64,000 bases of DNA from Podospora pseudocomata (Eukaryota; Ascomycota; Sordariomycetes; Sordariales; Podosporaceae): the NCBI RefSeq assembly GCF_035222375.1, contig NC_085891.1, forward strand, positions 3,100,001 through 3,164,000, given 5' to 3'. The notes beneath the pieces were generated by a model. The model worked only from the letters and a program-made list of their open reading frames with translations, was not told the origin of the DNA and ran no database searches. The position numbers and the translations under genes were made by a program. Below, piece after piece: positions 1 through 13,059 of this stretch (positions within the stretch are counted from its first letter, which is position 1; each line of letters starts with the position of its first letter).

Positions 1-2546
1 GGTGGAGAATTGAGACCGAGCTTTGAGGAGCGTTGCTGGGGAGGGGGGAGAGGAGACGGAGGGGTCGACTGAGCGGCAGAGCGTCGTCAGGGCGAGGTCG
101 TTGCGGGAGGAGAGGAGGTGGAGCCAGGTTTGGGTGTTGAACAGGAGCTGGCTGTTGGGGAGGTTGGTGGCTGAGTCGAGGATTTTGAAAGCGAGTTCCG
201 GGTTGTTGTTGGAGTGCTCCAACAAGGCGTAGGCGTTGTAGAGGGAGGTGTTGGTGGTGTATTGCTTGAGCAGAGTTTTGGCAACCTTTTTGGTGGTTTT
301 GGCGTCGGTGTTGAGCCAGACCGTGGCGAGGTAGATTTCTGCTAGGTCTTCACGGTGATGGTCTGTGACTAGTCGTTCGAGTGTGGCTAGCACCCATGGG
401 AGGTCGAGTTGGGTTTCTTCAGGGGGGTGGGTTTTGTCCCAGGAGTCCAGGCATTTGAACCAGCCCTCCTTGGTGAAGAGAAGCTCGGGTGAGGTGGCCA
501 TGTCACCGCCTTGTTGAGCGAATTCAGGGGGGCGTTTTGACAGATCAACATCCACGCTCTCCGTGTTTTGTCCCTCGCGTCTCTCCCAAGGCCGGAAAGC
601 CTGGCTTTTGGGAGCCAAGAATGGATCTCGCCGCCAGTCCTTCACAAACGGTTCCTCACAACCGGAGGGAATCCCAACAAACACCCCAAACGCCTCCACC
701 ACCAATTTCTTCGCAGTGTCCAAAACCCCGGCCGGGAACCAGACGACAAAGTCCTTGATATCTCCCCACATCACCACCCTAAACGGATCCTCATCAACCC
801 CCTCATCCAGCGTCCTCGCCGGCATCCTCGTCCTCGCAGCCCGCTTCCTTTCCACAGCCGCCCAGAGCTGGTACGGATTTTTATAATCCTCAACATCAAC
901 CCCATCCCTTTTGTCCTCAAACCTTGGATCAGGCAGCAACTCATCCCCCCACTCTCAACAAAACACCTCCACCCCCTCGCCCCCTCCTCCCCAAACCTCG
1001 CAACTTCACTCTCCCAAAACTCTTCAAACCCCTCCGCCGATGTCGCCGTGCCGGGCCGGCAAAACGTCATCTCCAACAACGCCTGCCAAGAAGCCACCGC
1101 CCGCTCGGTATACCCAGCCTCGAACAACAGCTTTGTCAGGCGTAAAAAGACATAGACAATCTGCCGGCACACCTCCCCCCTTTCATCCCCCTCCTCCACC
1201 CCAACCAACCCCCTTGACAAACCCCCCAGCTTCTCAACAAACACATCCCTCATCCTGTCCACCGTACACGACCCCACCCTCCCCATCTCCCAACCCACCC
1301 TCGCGCGCCACAGCTCAAAGCTCCCGTCCGGTGCTACGCCATACTTTTGCGGGAGACTCTCCCACTTTTTCGCAGCGGTTTTGTCATCCCATATGTTAAG
1401 CCCCGTGGTCATCATGCCTAGGATGAGAACCTCCTTTTCACCACTAGATCGAGATGGCAGATGGGCAAGCGCTTCCTGATAAAGCGACAGCTTCAACTCG
1501 GCAAGGGCGATGGTTTCATTGCCTGTCCGGGGACGGGAATGACCAACGTCTTGGGCAAAGAGGGCGTCTTGCAGGGAGATCAGCCGGAGCCAGGAGGGGA
1601 TGTCGGCGGGTGAGGAGCGGAGGTGGCGGGTGAGGGTGACGGATTCTTTTCTGGCAGAGGAAACCTCTTTTTTCTCTTGTTCTGGGGATGAGGTCTCCGA
1701 ATCTGAAGACTCAGACTCGGAGTCTGATGGGGGAGGTTTGGCCTTGCCGTAAATAGACCTGTAGTCTGGCTTTCGGTCCTGTTGATCCTCCGGGTCTGAT
1801 AATGAGGGGCTTTCCCGGCCGCGTTTTCGCTTTTTGGAGGAGGGGGGTGTCAAAGAGATGAACTGATCTGTTGGTGAGGGAGGTGGTTTGGTGGAGGACC
1901 TGATCCGGCGAGATTTGGCGCGTCGGATTTGTGAGAGGAGGGCTTTGTCCCTAAAGGCCGAACCCAGACCCTCGCGGGAGAAGGAGAGAGAAAATAAATC
2001 TCTGGGGCCGTCACGGTGGAGGATGAGATGGCCTCTTGACCCTAGGATTTTGCCATGGCCAGAGCGGTGGTAAGCTGGGATCTTGGAGCGGTCGTTGCCG
2101 CTGTAGCGGAGGATGAGAGGGTCGCCTTTTTTGTCAATGAAGAAGTTGTCGCTGAGAGTCTTGGGCTGGACCGAATCCTCTCTTGAGCTATGGTGCTGCT
2201 CCCTGTCTTTGGGCCTTTTCCTGTCTCGATCTCGGTCTCTCTCACGGTGCCTGTCCCGTTCTTTCTCCCCATCCCCATCCCTGCTCCCACTTCGTCTTCT
2301 GTCTCCGTCCCTCTCACGATCCCGACGACGTTCATCTCCCCGATTCCGAGAATCACGGCGTCTCTCACGGTGACGGCCATCATGCCCCCTTTTGGATTCC
2401 CCACCGGGGTCCCCGTGCCGGTCTCTGACAGGTTTCTGTGCCTCCCCCGATGCGGGTCCTGCTTCGGGCTCGGGTGTGGATTTCGGCTGGAAGGATCCGA
2501 ACTTGGGCACGGCGCGTTGCCGTTTCTGCTCCTCTTTTGACGACAT
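1..2546 (-). CDS. NRDE2-family RNA-processing/RNAi factor (partial, 3' end beyond window)
   Basis: The start is the ATG at 2546-2544. The N-terminus carries a long Arg/Asp/Glu/Ser-rich region (about residues 35-120), followed by the conserved block with FFIDKKGDPLILRYSG, then helical HAT/TPR-like repeats. The stretch NPYQLWAAVERKRAARTRMP followed by ARTLDEGVDEDPFRVVMWGD is characteristic of the family. NRDE2 proteins are nuclear; fission yeast Nrl1 and animal NRDE2 act with the spliceosome and exosome (MTR4) in RNA surveillance. The reading frame must change twice: at the six-base G run on the coding strand (945-950) and at the six-base C run (527-532). In both places one extra base restores a continuous family-like protein, so a homopolymer miscall or a real frameshift is likelier than introns, since no splice sites fit. 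The gene continues past position 1. Family identity is firm; the integrity of the reading frame is uncertain. Confidence 0.85.
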
Positions 2547-3706
2547 CGTACGAGCTGATGCTGTACTGCCTCTTCTCTCCTCTCCTCTCCTCTCCTTTCC
2601 TCGCCTCTCCTCTCCTTCCCCCGCTTAGCCTCCTGGTGTTTGTGATTGAGTCATGCAAACACGCGACGTTTGAGTTGAGTGTCGGATGATGGAGATGGGG
2701 TATGTATGGGGCTTGACATGAAAAAGAAAAGAAGCCCGTCTATTCTGTCGGTAGATATATAATTGGTGTCGTCTTCAACCAACGGTTACATTCCAACGGG
2801 CCGCCCGTTGGATTTGTTTGTTGCTGGCATTTCCCCAGCTTTCAGGCCTCAATTGCCTGCCGGGAGGGACCCTTTACCGCAACAGTCGCGGCACCGGCGC
2901 CTAAAAAAGATGACCAATGACAGACGCAGGGTGCGCAATGGGGGGGGACCATTATGACATAGCGTGTTTCCCCCCCCCGACAGAACAACACCGGCTCCGG
3001 GTTCCTGGACCGAGGCGGCCGCTTTGTTCCCGTCTGATCAGGTTGTTGACATTGACTGATTGACTGACAAGTGAATGAGAGTGATATTGACACCAGATCA
3101 TACAGTCCAAAACAGGGAAGAAGGCTGCCAGAAAAGCAAATCATCTGAGCAAGCACCGCCGCGAGCCTATGACGCCAAGTGAGACACTCGCTGTATGCAC
3201 AGTGGAGCACCACCTAACACCACCACCTCCAACAGGGACTCGATAAACTGGGGGCTTAGCCATCCATCCAACATCTGCTTCCCCCCAACCACCACCTACC
3301 TACCGAACTGACCAGAAATTCCCGGTGAACAAGGCCGCCCACATTGCGGCGGAGGTGCTTTTCTTTTTTTCTCCTTCCTCTCTTTTTGAAGAAAATGTGT
3401 TGGATAGGATAGTTGCTTGTGTTTCCTGCTCCTTCTTTTCTCCGGCTTTTTCCTTCCCTCATGCGATATACTGCCGTATCACAACACCCGTCGGAAACCC
3501 GCATCCTGCACCTACCCGTCCAGGTCTCATGGCCCTCCAACTCGGAAACTAATACCGACGCAATCTCGAATCTCGATTTCCTGATTTAACCTACCCTCTT
3601 CAAACCGGGCAAGCAAGCAGCGACCTGAACAAGTCCTGCGCCTGCCGCCGCCGCCGATCGTCTTATCAACAACACCACCTGACACCTCATCATCTCCACT
3701 GTCATC
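2547..3706. promoter_or_regulatory. Divergent promoter region between the NRDE2-like gene and the CLC channel
   Basis: This 1.16-kb gap separates two outward-facing start codons, so it must hold both promoters and leaders. Close to the NRDE2 start lies a purine/pyrimidine tract of TCTCC units (2571-2619). A C/T-rich leader precedes the CLC start. No gene is seen here. Confidence 0.5.
2571..2619. repeat. Imperfect (TCTCC)n pentanucleotide tract
   Basis: About nine imperfect TCTCC/TTTCC units lie 25-75 bp upstream of the NRDE2-like start codon, so the coding strand is GGAGA-rich in the probable 5' leader. A cleaner array of the same unit, on the other strand relative to the gene, lies near 19.3 kb. 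Confidence 0.8.
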
Positions 3707-3781
3707 ATGACAGGAAGGAGACACACCCCGCGCCTGCGGGACGTCTTCCGAGATGCCTCCGGAGGGACCGATACAGACAGC

Positions 3782-3812
<31 letters not shown>

Positions 3813-6702
3813 GCAACAGCAACAGCAACAACAGCAACAACAGCAACAACAACAGCAACAACAACAGCAACAACAACAACGAAGAATCAAATCAACCCTC
3901 CCAATCATCCCAATACCTCTCCCTCCCCAGCTCCCCAACCTCCTTCCGCCGGCCCCGCATCATGTCCCGTCGACCGTCCAACTCGGAGGGTGTCCCGGAC
4001 GAGCGCACCTCCCTGCTCGGCGCGAACCGGACGTCGCGGATAAGGATCGCGAGTGCGCATGGGTCACCTAGGGTGCCGCATCTGTCTAGGAACCAGAGCT
4101 ACGCCGGTGTGTCCCCCTCCTTACGTTGCCCTTTGGCAGTCATCACTGACGGTGCTATCTACAGACAGTGTCAAATCCCACCGCCACCACTCCCGCGCCA
4201 ACTCGTGGGGCTCCCGCCTCATCCAAGCCCTAGGCGACAGGCAAGAATCCTACGGCGGCATCGCCGACTCCAAATCCTCCCTCTATCCCGACGACCGCGT
4301 CTGGTACGATCAATTCACCTCGACCGACTGGGTCCACGACTCCATCGCCGACGCCTACCGCGTCAAGGCCCTCAGGCAGAGAAAAGATTTCTGGGGGAGG
4401 GTCTATGTTCTTTTTGACGGGGCTCAAGGTTGGATCCTGAGCGCCTTGGTCGGGTTCATCGTTGCGGTGCTGGCTTACGCGGTGAATGTGAGCGAGGCGA
4501 CGGTGTTTGACTTCAAGGATGGGTATTGCCAAAAAGGGTGGTTGATCAACGAAAAGAGGTGCTGCCCTCACGGGCCTTGCGTTGACTGGAGGGATTGGGG
4601 CGAGGTGTTGAATGGGTGGCCGTTTGGCAAGGATTGGACCGAGTGGTTTGTTTACATTGTCATGGTGATCGCTTTGGCGGTGGCGTCTTGTCTGATGACG
4701 CTAACGACCAAGACGGTCGTGCCTTCGGCGTATCGGCTCACGACGCTGGATGAGAACCTGGCGGCGGAGAATGCTGCGCACATGGGGGATCACGATAATG
4801 ACGATGGTGCTAACATCAGCCCGCGCCACTCGTGTGTCGATGGGCAGGGGTCGTCGTCTGCGGAGAGCGCGCCCATGATTTACTACTCCGCCGCCGGGAG
4901 TGGTGTCGCCGAGGTGAGGGTCATCCTCAGCGGTTTTGTTCTTCACGGCTTCTTGGGTCTCAAGACGTTGCTGATCAAGAGCTTGGGGTTGATCCTCAGT
5001 GTGGCGTCTGGTTTGTCGCTTGGCAAGGAAGGGCCGTATGTGCATATCGCCACTTGTGTCGGGAATATCGCTTGCAGATTGTTTAGCAAGTATGACCGGA
5101 ACGACGCCAAGAGGAGGGAGGTCCTCTCTGCTGCCGCGGCGGCCGGTGTGGCGGTCGCTTTTGGCGCGCCGCTGGGGGGGGTGCTGTTTGGGCTGGAGGA
5201 GGTTGCGTATTTCTTTCCCGCCAAGACGCTGTTTAGGACGTTTTTCTGCTGCATCACGGCGGCGTTGACGCTCAAGTTTCTGAACCCCTACGGCACGCAC
5301 AAGATTGTCATGTTTCAGGTGAGGTATCTGGTGGATTGGGAGTATTTCGAGATTGGGAGCTTCATTCTGGTGGGGGTTTTGGGAGGAGCGGCGGGAGCGT
5401 TGTTCATCAAGGCTTCGAGGCGCTGGGCCAAGACGTTCAGGCGGATCCCCGTCATCAAGTCGTACCCGCTGCTGGAGGTGGTGCTGGTGGCTTTTGTGAC
5501 GGGGTTGATTGGGTACTGGAACGTGTTTACAAAGTTGCCGGTGGCGAAGTTGCTGTACAACCTGGCGGCGCCGTGTGATGACCGGGATAACAACCTGGAG
5601 GATCTGGGGTTGTGTCCGGAGAGGGCGGAGGACATCCCGCCCGTGTTGAGGGATTTGCTGACGGCGTTTTTGATCAAGGGGTTCTTGACCATCATCACGT
5701 TTGGTATCAAGGTGCCGGCGGGGATTTATGTGCCGTCCATGGTGGTGGGGGGGTTGATGGGGAGGACGATTGGGCACGTGGTGCAGTGGTGGGTGATGGC
5801 GACGAGGGAGTGGCCGGTTTGGGGGACTTGTTCGGCGACGAGCGCGACGTGTATCCAGCCTGGGGTGTATGGGTTGATTGCGGCCGGGTCGACCATGTGT
5901 GGGGTGACGAGGCTGTCGGTCACGCTGGCGGTCATTCTCTTTGAGCTGACGGGGAGCTTGGACTATGTCTTGCCGTTTTCGCTGGCGATTCTGGTGGCCA
6001 AGTGGGTGGCTGACGCGATTGAGCCGCTGAGCATTTACGACTTGCTGACCGAGATGAACTCTTACCCCTTCCTCAACAACAAGCACAAGCCCGTCTTCAC
6101 GTCGGAGCTGGCGGACATTGTGCCGAGGGTGAGGAAGGAGAGGATTATTGACATCAGCACCAGCCCTGTGGTGCCGGCGATGAGCCTGAGGACGAAGCTG
6201 GAGCTGCTGCACCGGGCGGGCGAGCTGGACGGGGGGTTGCCGATCGTCAGGCACGGCATCCTGGTGGGGTTGATTCCGGCGCCGGATTTGGAGTATGCGC
6301 TGGATAATCTGCAGGATGAGGGATCGAGCCTGTGTCTGATGGCGAGCGTGCCGACGATTGACGACTCGGATGATGGGATGCCAGATCCGACGGATTTCAC
6401 GCCGTACATTGACCCTGCGCCGGTGGCGCTGGACATTAGGTCGCCGATGGACTTGGTGTATGAGTGTTTTGTCAAGTTGGGGTTGAGGTATATTTGCATA
6501 CTGAGGGATGGGAAGTATGCGGGGATGGTAAGTTTTTTTTTTTTTGTTTTTTTTTTAATGTTTTTTTTATGTTTCTTTTTTTGTGGTGAAAAAATGATAA
6601 GAGGAAAGAAAAAAAGCTAACATGTGTGGGAAATCATAGACTCACAAGAAGACGTTTGTCAAGTACATGAGGGAGTTGGAGGAGAAGGAGGGACATATGT
6701 AA
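3707..6702 (+). CDS. CLC-type voltage-gated chloride channel/transporter with CBS domains (Gef1-like)
   Basis: Three exons (3707..4106, 4165..6527, 6640..6702) give about 941 residues. Intron 1 (58 bp) joins SRNQSYA to DSVKSHRHHSR; intron 2 begins GTAAGT after the second CBS motif and the last exon ends KEGHM. CLC hallmarks are visible: GSGVAEVR (GSGxxE class), GKEGPYVH with the gating glutamate, and GIYVPSM near the third conserved helix. About ten hydrophobic helices precede a C-terminal pair of CBS domains (DIVPRVRKERIID onward; DLVYECFVKLGLRY onward). Fungal Gef1-type CLCs act in Golgi/endosomal chloride and copper homeostasis. The N-terminus carries a poly-Asn/Ser tract (about residues 25-63) that the family does not need. 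The gene is divergent from the NRDE2-like gene. The family call is very secure; which fungal CLC subclass it belongs to is inferred. Confidence 0.95.
3779..3880 (+). repeat. (AAC/AGC)n trinucleotide tract coding for poly-Asn/Ser
   Basis: About 34 mostly CAACAA/CAGCAA trinucleotides lie in frame within exon 1 of the CLC gene, giving a run of Asn broken by single Ser residues. It is probably length-variable between strains. Confidence 0.95.
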
Positions 6703-9170
6703 TTTTTTTCCTTGAGGCCGATTACCTTGATAGTCTTGGTGAAAGTACCTGTTGTTACACTGGGGAAAGTGTGTACGATGGTGGTGGTCGGGTGCGTGTG
6801 CTACTGCATTTGAATTAAATATGGAGGGGTTAGCATGGCGTTGTTTTCTTTTTATGGGTTTTATTGTTTTTGTTTGTTGAGATTGTTGATGTAATTAGTT
6901 TGTGTGCTGTTGAGGTTGGTGTGTGAGGATGAGTTGCTGAGATTGAGACTGAGATGAGATGAGAGGATAGAATGAGAAATGAAGATGTGATTGATGTTTG
7001 AATGTGTCTTACTTGGATAGAGCATGGGGTTACGCACAGCTGGTAATGATGGTTTTCTGTAGCTAGCGGCTCTTTAAGGCTGATGATTGAGGTTTATGGC
7101 TTTCGAGTCTGGGAGTTTTGGTGTTTATTTCTTTAGCTTTTTGACACTTCGGCATTGACAGTCGTACAGCTATCGCTAATTCTGACCTAGATTGGATAGA
7201 TTTCTTCGGCCCAAGGTTGTTAACTAGTAACAGCTGTCCATCGTCTTGACGGTGTAGTATTTCTCTCACGGCTTGTCTGCAGGGGTATCTAAACCGTCTT
7301 TGACACACTGTAGATTCTAACCAGGTCATCATCATCAGATAGTTTCTAACGTGTACAGTCTGGCATAACATAATCTTCCCTTTCCGTTGTGTCCTCTCGC
7401 CTGTCGGTCACGGAAACTTAACCACCATTGGGCCACCTGCGGAGATGACCGGGCCAGAGGACTTCGGGGCACGGTCGTCTCTTCGGAGTGTGATGCCATC
7501 TTGGATGAGCGAGTAGGCGCGGGTGATGCTGCTTGATATAGCGAGGCCACGCAAGACTGCCTACCCGAGGGCAACCCATCATCATGAGGGCTCGCTGACG
7601 GGATCCTATACCGTTGGGCAACCGTGCCGTCAGAGAGACGAGGTGTGGTGACCTTCGGGGTTGCCCAGGCGGCGTCATTGTGGACGAGAGAGGCGGGATC
7701 TTGCTGGTGGGAGAGCCGAGGCACAGGCCAAGCAGAGGTATCATGCGGGGCGTGGGCGAAAATCATCTTCGCTTCCATACGGACCGGGCCGGACCGGCCT
7801 GCGGGTGGTTGGTTGGCTGCTTGAGCGAGCGAGTGGGAGAGTCAGGTAAGCTGGGACGGACGGATCAGGGCGCGCGAGCGAGCGGGAGAGTACATATACT
7901 CCTTCCCATATCACATTTTTGGGACGGAAGGTTTTGGGAGAGGCAATTTGCGATTCTTGACAAGGGTTGTTATCATTGTTAAATATCCTGCTACTCAGGG
8001 GTAAACAGGAGAGACTTGACCGAGTTCTTTTTAAATTTTGAATTTTTTGGACGAACACAGCGGAGAAGTCGCGGTGGATTTGTCTTAAATAAAGCATGTA
8101 CCATGAGCCTATGATTAGCAGCCCCAACCTCAGAGTCACATTCCTTCATTCATCTGTATCCTGTGCTTTAGCACAGTCAGCCTCCTCCGTCACGAGTCCT
8201 TTCCCGCCTGAAGGTCCTCTTCCTCCCGTAAACTAATCCCGAGAACTCTTCCTAATCTACTTTTCCCCCACGAACAGAGGCCAAGGTGGGTGGTGGTGTA
8301 GAATGGTACCAATGGGGAGGGGGAGAATCTGTAGGGGGAAGGCGGGTTTTAAAAAGGGGGTTGGTTGGTTGGTGGGGCAACGGATAGGGGGTTGGGGGGA
8401 AGTAAATAAGGGGTTTGCAACAGAGGTGAATATGATGTGATGACCCCATTACCACAAGCGGAAACCAAAATGAGATTGCAAAAGGGAGAGGCAACACACC
8501 CTACACCCTCAGCCCACCCAGCATGCAGTCCCGTCTGGTGGTGTGACGATAGGTACATACTGTCGATTTGCGACCTGGATGTCAGGCCGAGGGACTCGGA
8601 AAAGTAGGCGGCAAAGTTCCTGCGATTTGGGCAATCTCCCAGCTTGTGAGGACCCGTACTCGCCCGGCAGCGGTTTGGTAGTAGTACATTTCGGGCAGAC
8701 GGGCGATACTGGTTGCTTGTGAATATTATCTTGGTCGTTTGTGAACGTCATTGTGGGCGGCGAGGCAAAAGAGTTTCAAGTTTATCGAGATACCTATATC
8801 AGTTTCTTCAAAACACTTCGGCAGCCCCAAAAAGCCATTTCGACTTTATTTACTCTACCGCGCCGCGTCACCAAGTGCCACGCCGCACATAATGAAGTGC
8901 CAACACCATCTCTAAGATTCACAACCCTCACGTCATCTTCACCAAACCATAACCAACACCAACGACGCAACAAAAGAATTTATCTGAAATGCATCATTTT
9001 TTGTCTCTCTGAAGACATAAGAAAATATGTATCTGCACAAGCTCTTGGGGAATTGTATAGGCAATCAATCAAAACCTCCACCCCTCCCATCCTCCATCCC
9101 CCCTTCTCTCCATTTCCTCCTCTATCTAAATAGTACACAACAGCCACACTGGCCTCTTGCAAGCCAGAAC
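6703..9170. other. Intergenic region, no supported gene
   Basis: This 2.5-kb stretch lies between the 3' ends of the CLC gene and the exportin-T gene. The first part (6.7-7.3 kb) is T/G-rich 3' flank. Open frames at 7.3-8.8 kb are proline/serine/arginine-rich, lack recognisable domains and read like composition artefacts. No tRNA, rRNA or repeat was recognised. Confidence 0.5.
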
Positions 9171-12100
9171 CTACTTCCGGCCCTTGAGCAGAGCCAAAAA
9201 CCAATCGACCAGTGGCTTGCGCCCCGTCGTCGTCGTCGTCAGCGTCCGCAAAAAGTCGTTGCTGTCCTGACCAAGCTGGTTTTGGACATGGTTGATATAG
9301 AGATCCGCCGTCTTCATCCAGATGGCCTGCTGGATGCCGGCGATTTCGTTGAGGATCTGTCTAGATGTCGCGTCGCTGCTCGGTCGGAACCCTCCGTCCT
9401 GCAAAACGTCCCAGCACACGCCGTGGAACTGGGAGAGCATAAACTGCTCAAAGCCGGGGATGGTGGGAGAGGGAGGGCCGGTAGCGACTGGGTTCTCACC
9501 CGGGGTGATGATGTCGGGACCACCCCACTGCGTAATCATGCGGCTGAGAACGTTAAAGGCGATCCGGCTGGCCACAAGGTTCCCATGGTTGAGGTTCTTG
9601 GCGACGCTGAAGATGGACGACACAAGAGACTCAAAGTTACCCTGGTTGGCCGCAGACACCAAAACGCCTCCAAGATCATTCATGAAGATAACCTGAACAA
9701 AAGAAACGTATTCCCGCCTCAGCTCCTGAAGCTGAATTTCATCATCGGTGCCGTTGATCGGCTCAGAAAGGCCACCAAAGACCCGCTGAAGAAGTGGTGT
9801 AAGGAGAAGATCGAGAATGTTGGAAATCTCTCCCTTGAAGTTGTATACAATCTGCTCCAGCAGACGAAGGAACATAGCCATCTCGTCCTTGCTGGAGCTG
9901 CGAGAGAGCAGGCCTTCGATCCACTGTGGCAATTGTGGAAGAACGGCAGAGCCGAGGACGCCGAGCAGGCGGGAGAAGGCAGACCGGCAGGCCGCCCGGA
10001 TCTCGTCACTCGAGTTGAGCTGGTTCAAAGCAATCAAAATCGCCTCGGAAGCTCTTGTAAACTCGGCCGAGATCTCCTGTGCTGGCTGAGCCCGCGCCTT
10101 GGTGTGGCCAAGGGGCGTGTCGGCAAAGCCATTGGCCAAAGTACCGAGGGCCATGATAATGTGGTGAATCTGGAGAATGGCTTGCGCATCCCCGGCCTTG
10201 GCTCTTTCGAGATGGACGCTCATATCTGAGAAAAGAGGCTCCATGACAGACCGAGCATACAAGGCCTGGTCGGCAACAGGGGTGGCAGATGTAGCAGACA
10301 CGCAGCCAACAGCCTCAAACAAGTAGAGCTGGCCATTGAAGACGGCATCGGCAGAGTGATCAGACTCATCAGAGGACATGTCGTCGTCAGCGTCATTACT
10401 AGGGACCTCAGCCTTGATGGGCAGCAAGTCGCTGATGGACTCGATCACAGTCTTGGCGACATTGCCCACCTGCGCCCTCAAAGTCTTGACGAAGCGCAAG
10501 AACAGGTACCAAGAGCGTGTGCGCACCCTGACGTGCTCATGGTGCACCAGCCTTACGAAGTTCTCAAGGACCCGGGGGATGTAGTTTTGATGAGACTCAA
10601 AGAAGCTGTGATAGCGGACGCAAATCTCCATGTACTGGAGCAAGATAGCTGGGTGGGCGTAGTTGGCAATACCTTTGATGTGTCAGCATTGCTCGTATTC
10701 AAGACGGGAAGAAAACTTACCAGAATCAACCATCTTGCTCATCATGAGAGCCAGGCGCTCCGCGGCTACAGGGTTTGGCTGACTCTTGGCAGCCAGTCCC
10801 ATGTTGGGCAGCGCAAGCTCTCCAAACAGGTACATTTCGTGAAGCGCCAGGTCCAGATCTCTCCAGTCCATCTGAGACCCTTGTTGCTGGAGGGTGGAAA
10901 ACATGTTTCCGACTAGGTTGCTCATGAACTCAATGCAGAGGTTCTCATCAACGGCAGCAACGCTCTTTTGGAGAATTTGCAGCCTTTTACGCAGCTCCAG
11001 AAACTCTGCTTCGTCTGTTTGCTCGTCTTCGAGGCCCCAGTTGGACGTCTCGTCGTACCTCATCTTGAGAACTATGGCGTTCAGGATGGGAGGAAGCATT
11101 TCGGCATAGGTCGCTGGAAGAGTCCCGACTTTTCTAAGGAAAGTGAGGAGGTCGGTTAATGAGGGAATAACTGTCGAGCAGACCTCGTCGTACTCGTCCG
11201 AGAACAAGCGGAGCAGGGACGGCAGGAAGTATTGCAGAAGCTGCTCAGCCTTCGCCCTTGTATCGTTGTCAACCTTGCCGTCCTCAAGCACGCGAACAAT
11301 ATCTGACATGACGGCGTTGACAAGCTTGGCGACCACCTCGGCCAGATCCGTGTCGTACTGGGAGGTTCCCTTCCACTCATTGAGTGGAGGACTGGCCAGC
11401 AATTCTGTGATGATTTCGCGAAGCTGCAAGAAGTTGATCATCTCGATCTTGTCGCTCGCCTTCATTTTCTTGCTGACAATCTCGGTAAAGGTGTCAACAG
11501 CTATATCTCTGACCTTGTCCTCGCCACCTGAAGCATTTGACCTCCCGACCAAGGGCAGCAGAAGACCGAGCATTTGTTGGTTGATGACCAGCGAGATGTC
11601 GATCCAGCTCACCCATTTCCCAATGATTTTGAGCGTCATCTCAACGACTCCATCGTGCTGGTTGCTGTACCGAGACAGAATATCGGTCCATGACGTGGCA
11701 ATTCTGGCCATATCTCGCTCACGAATAAGGTCCTTGAGATCACTGTTTCTCTTCGCCTCCTGCTCCTGCCGGCTGAGCATCAAGTCGGCAATCTCGTCGT
11801 GAATCGAGCTGAGAATGCGGAGGTATAATATGACGCCAGGGAGGTTGTCATTCTGGGCAATGGCATAAAAGTCCTGTACGAAGCTGCTCCAGTGTTCCCT
11901 GTACAAGAAGACAAAGAGGTATGTGAGGGTTTGCGTCAGCTTGTTTTGGAGATGTGCTGGGTCGACCTGACTTTGGGTGTTGCTCGTGTATGTCCGTCCG
12001 ATATATTCGAGGAGAGACTGCTTCAGGTACACGAGACTGGCTGCATCCAGGGCTTCTGAATGAACGGCATTGTTTATGATTTCGAGCGAGACTAGTCGTA

Positions 12101-12396
12101 CGACTTCGGACGCTGGGGGGGATCGGGTAAAGAGGCCGATGCAGACCTGCCAGGCCTGGGGGTCTACTCGCAGCTGGTTAAGGTACTCGAAAGCCTGGCC
12201 CTTGAGCTCCTGGCTGGAACTAGGGTTCCAGGCGACCTCGATCGCATTCTCGATCTATGAGGGCAGAGCATGTTAGCATGGTCATGCGACACGGCCCAGA
12301 CAACGGCGACGGTTATCCCTCCTCTGGTGGTAGCGGGGTTGGGAGATTGGGCGCTTTTTGCGGGGAACTAGATCATGGGCTTACCTGGGCGTCCAT
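9171..12396 (-). CDS. los1: Exportin-T, tRNA nuclear export receptor
   Basis: Exons on the minus strand are 12385..12396, 10721..12254 and 9171..10672, giving about 1015 residues, the usual exportin-T size. The first coding exon is only 12 nt (MDAQ), followed by a 130-bp intron; the 48-bp second intron joins KMVDSG to IANYAHPAILLQYME. The sequence is alpha-helical HEAT/ARM repeat throughout: an importin-beta-like N-terminus (IENAIEVAWNPSSSQELKGQ), an Xpo1-like block (SSFVQDFYAIAQND), then the long C-terminal solenoid with ILLQYMEICVRYHSFF and VRLVHHEHVRVRTRSWYLF. Exportin-T carries mature tRNA through the nuclear pore in complex with Ran-GTP. Splice sites were set by frame continuity and consensus signals. 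Confidence in identity is high. Confidence 0.93.
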
Positions 12397-13059
12397 TGCC
12401 GGACACAGTGGTTAATGTGGTGTGTGGTGAGGGATTCGGAGTCTTTATATTTCGGTGGGCTATTATTTTTGACGCGAGGCTGCTATAACTGTGGAAGCTG
12501 TGGTGGAAGAGCACTCGGCATTCTCAGATACGGCAGATGTGGCGCCGAAGATACATGAGTCGACCTTGCTTCAGTTGGCCTCCATGGTCTGCGGGGAATA
12601 AGCAAGGTAGGGCGGCGGTGAGGGATGGGGGGTTGTTCGGATGGAGACAGTGCACAGTTAAAGACACACTCTTGTTCAGTGTGTACAGCCGCGGCGTGAG
12701 TTGCTTGGAAGTTTGTTTCTATTTCGACTCGTTCTCAATCTGGGGAAACAAAGCGGTGGATGGAAATGGGATGCTGCAAAAGATGGTGGGGCAGAGGGAG
12801 TCAAAAAAGTCAACCTCTACAGTAAAAGGCCAGGCTTCCAGACTGCCACCTGAATTGGTGGGGCACGCGCACGTGCCACCATCTCTCTCTCCTCTCTAGA
12901 ACACAAGACAATGAATGCCCATTGTGATACACTGCATACGGATATTCATAAATCCTTTGCCAAACCCCCAACGCCATAACCAGATACATTGGCTCCAAAA
13001 CAGACCCCCTATTTTCCTTCCTCATAATTACCCCAATTCAAGACTGTCCCCCCGCTGAC
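12397..13059. other. Intergenic: los1 promoter and pob3 3' flank
   Basis: This gap holds the 5' region of los1 and the downstream flank of pob3, both on the minus strand. Its short open frames lack family-like content. No repeat or RNA gene was recognised. Confidence 0.5.

Noticed and set aside
4701-6254. 517-codon minus-strand open frame opposite the CLC gene
   Set aside because: Arg/His/Gln/Pro-rich composition with no domain; a shadow of the channel coding sequence.
7335-7778. 147-codon minus-strand open frame with ATG start
   Set aside because: Ser/Arg/Pro/Gln-rich, no hydrophobic core, domain or splice support; an orphan gene cannot be excluded but is not supported.
9027-10229. 400-codon plus-strand open frame opposite exportin-T
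   Set aside because: Antisense of a firmly identified gene, with no recognisable domain.
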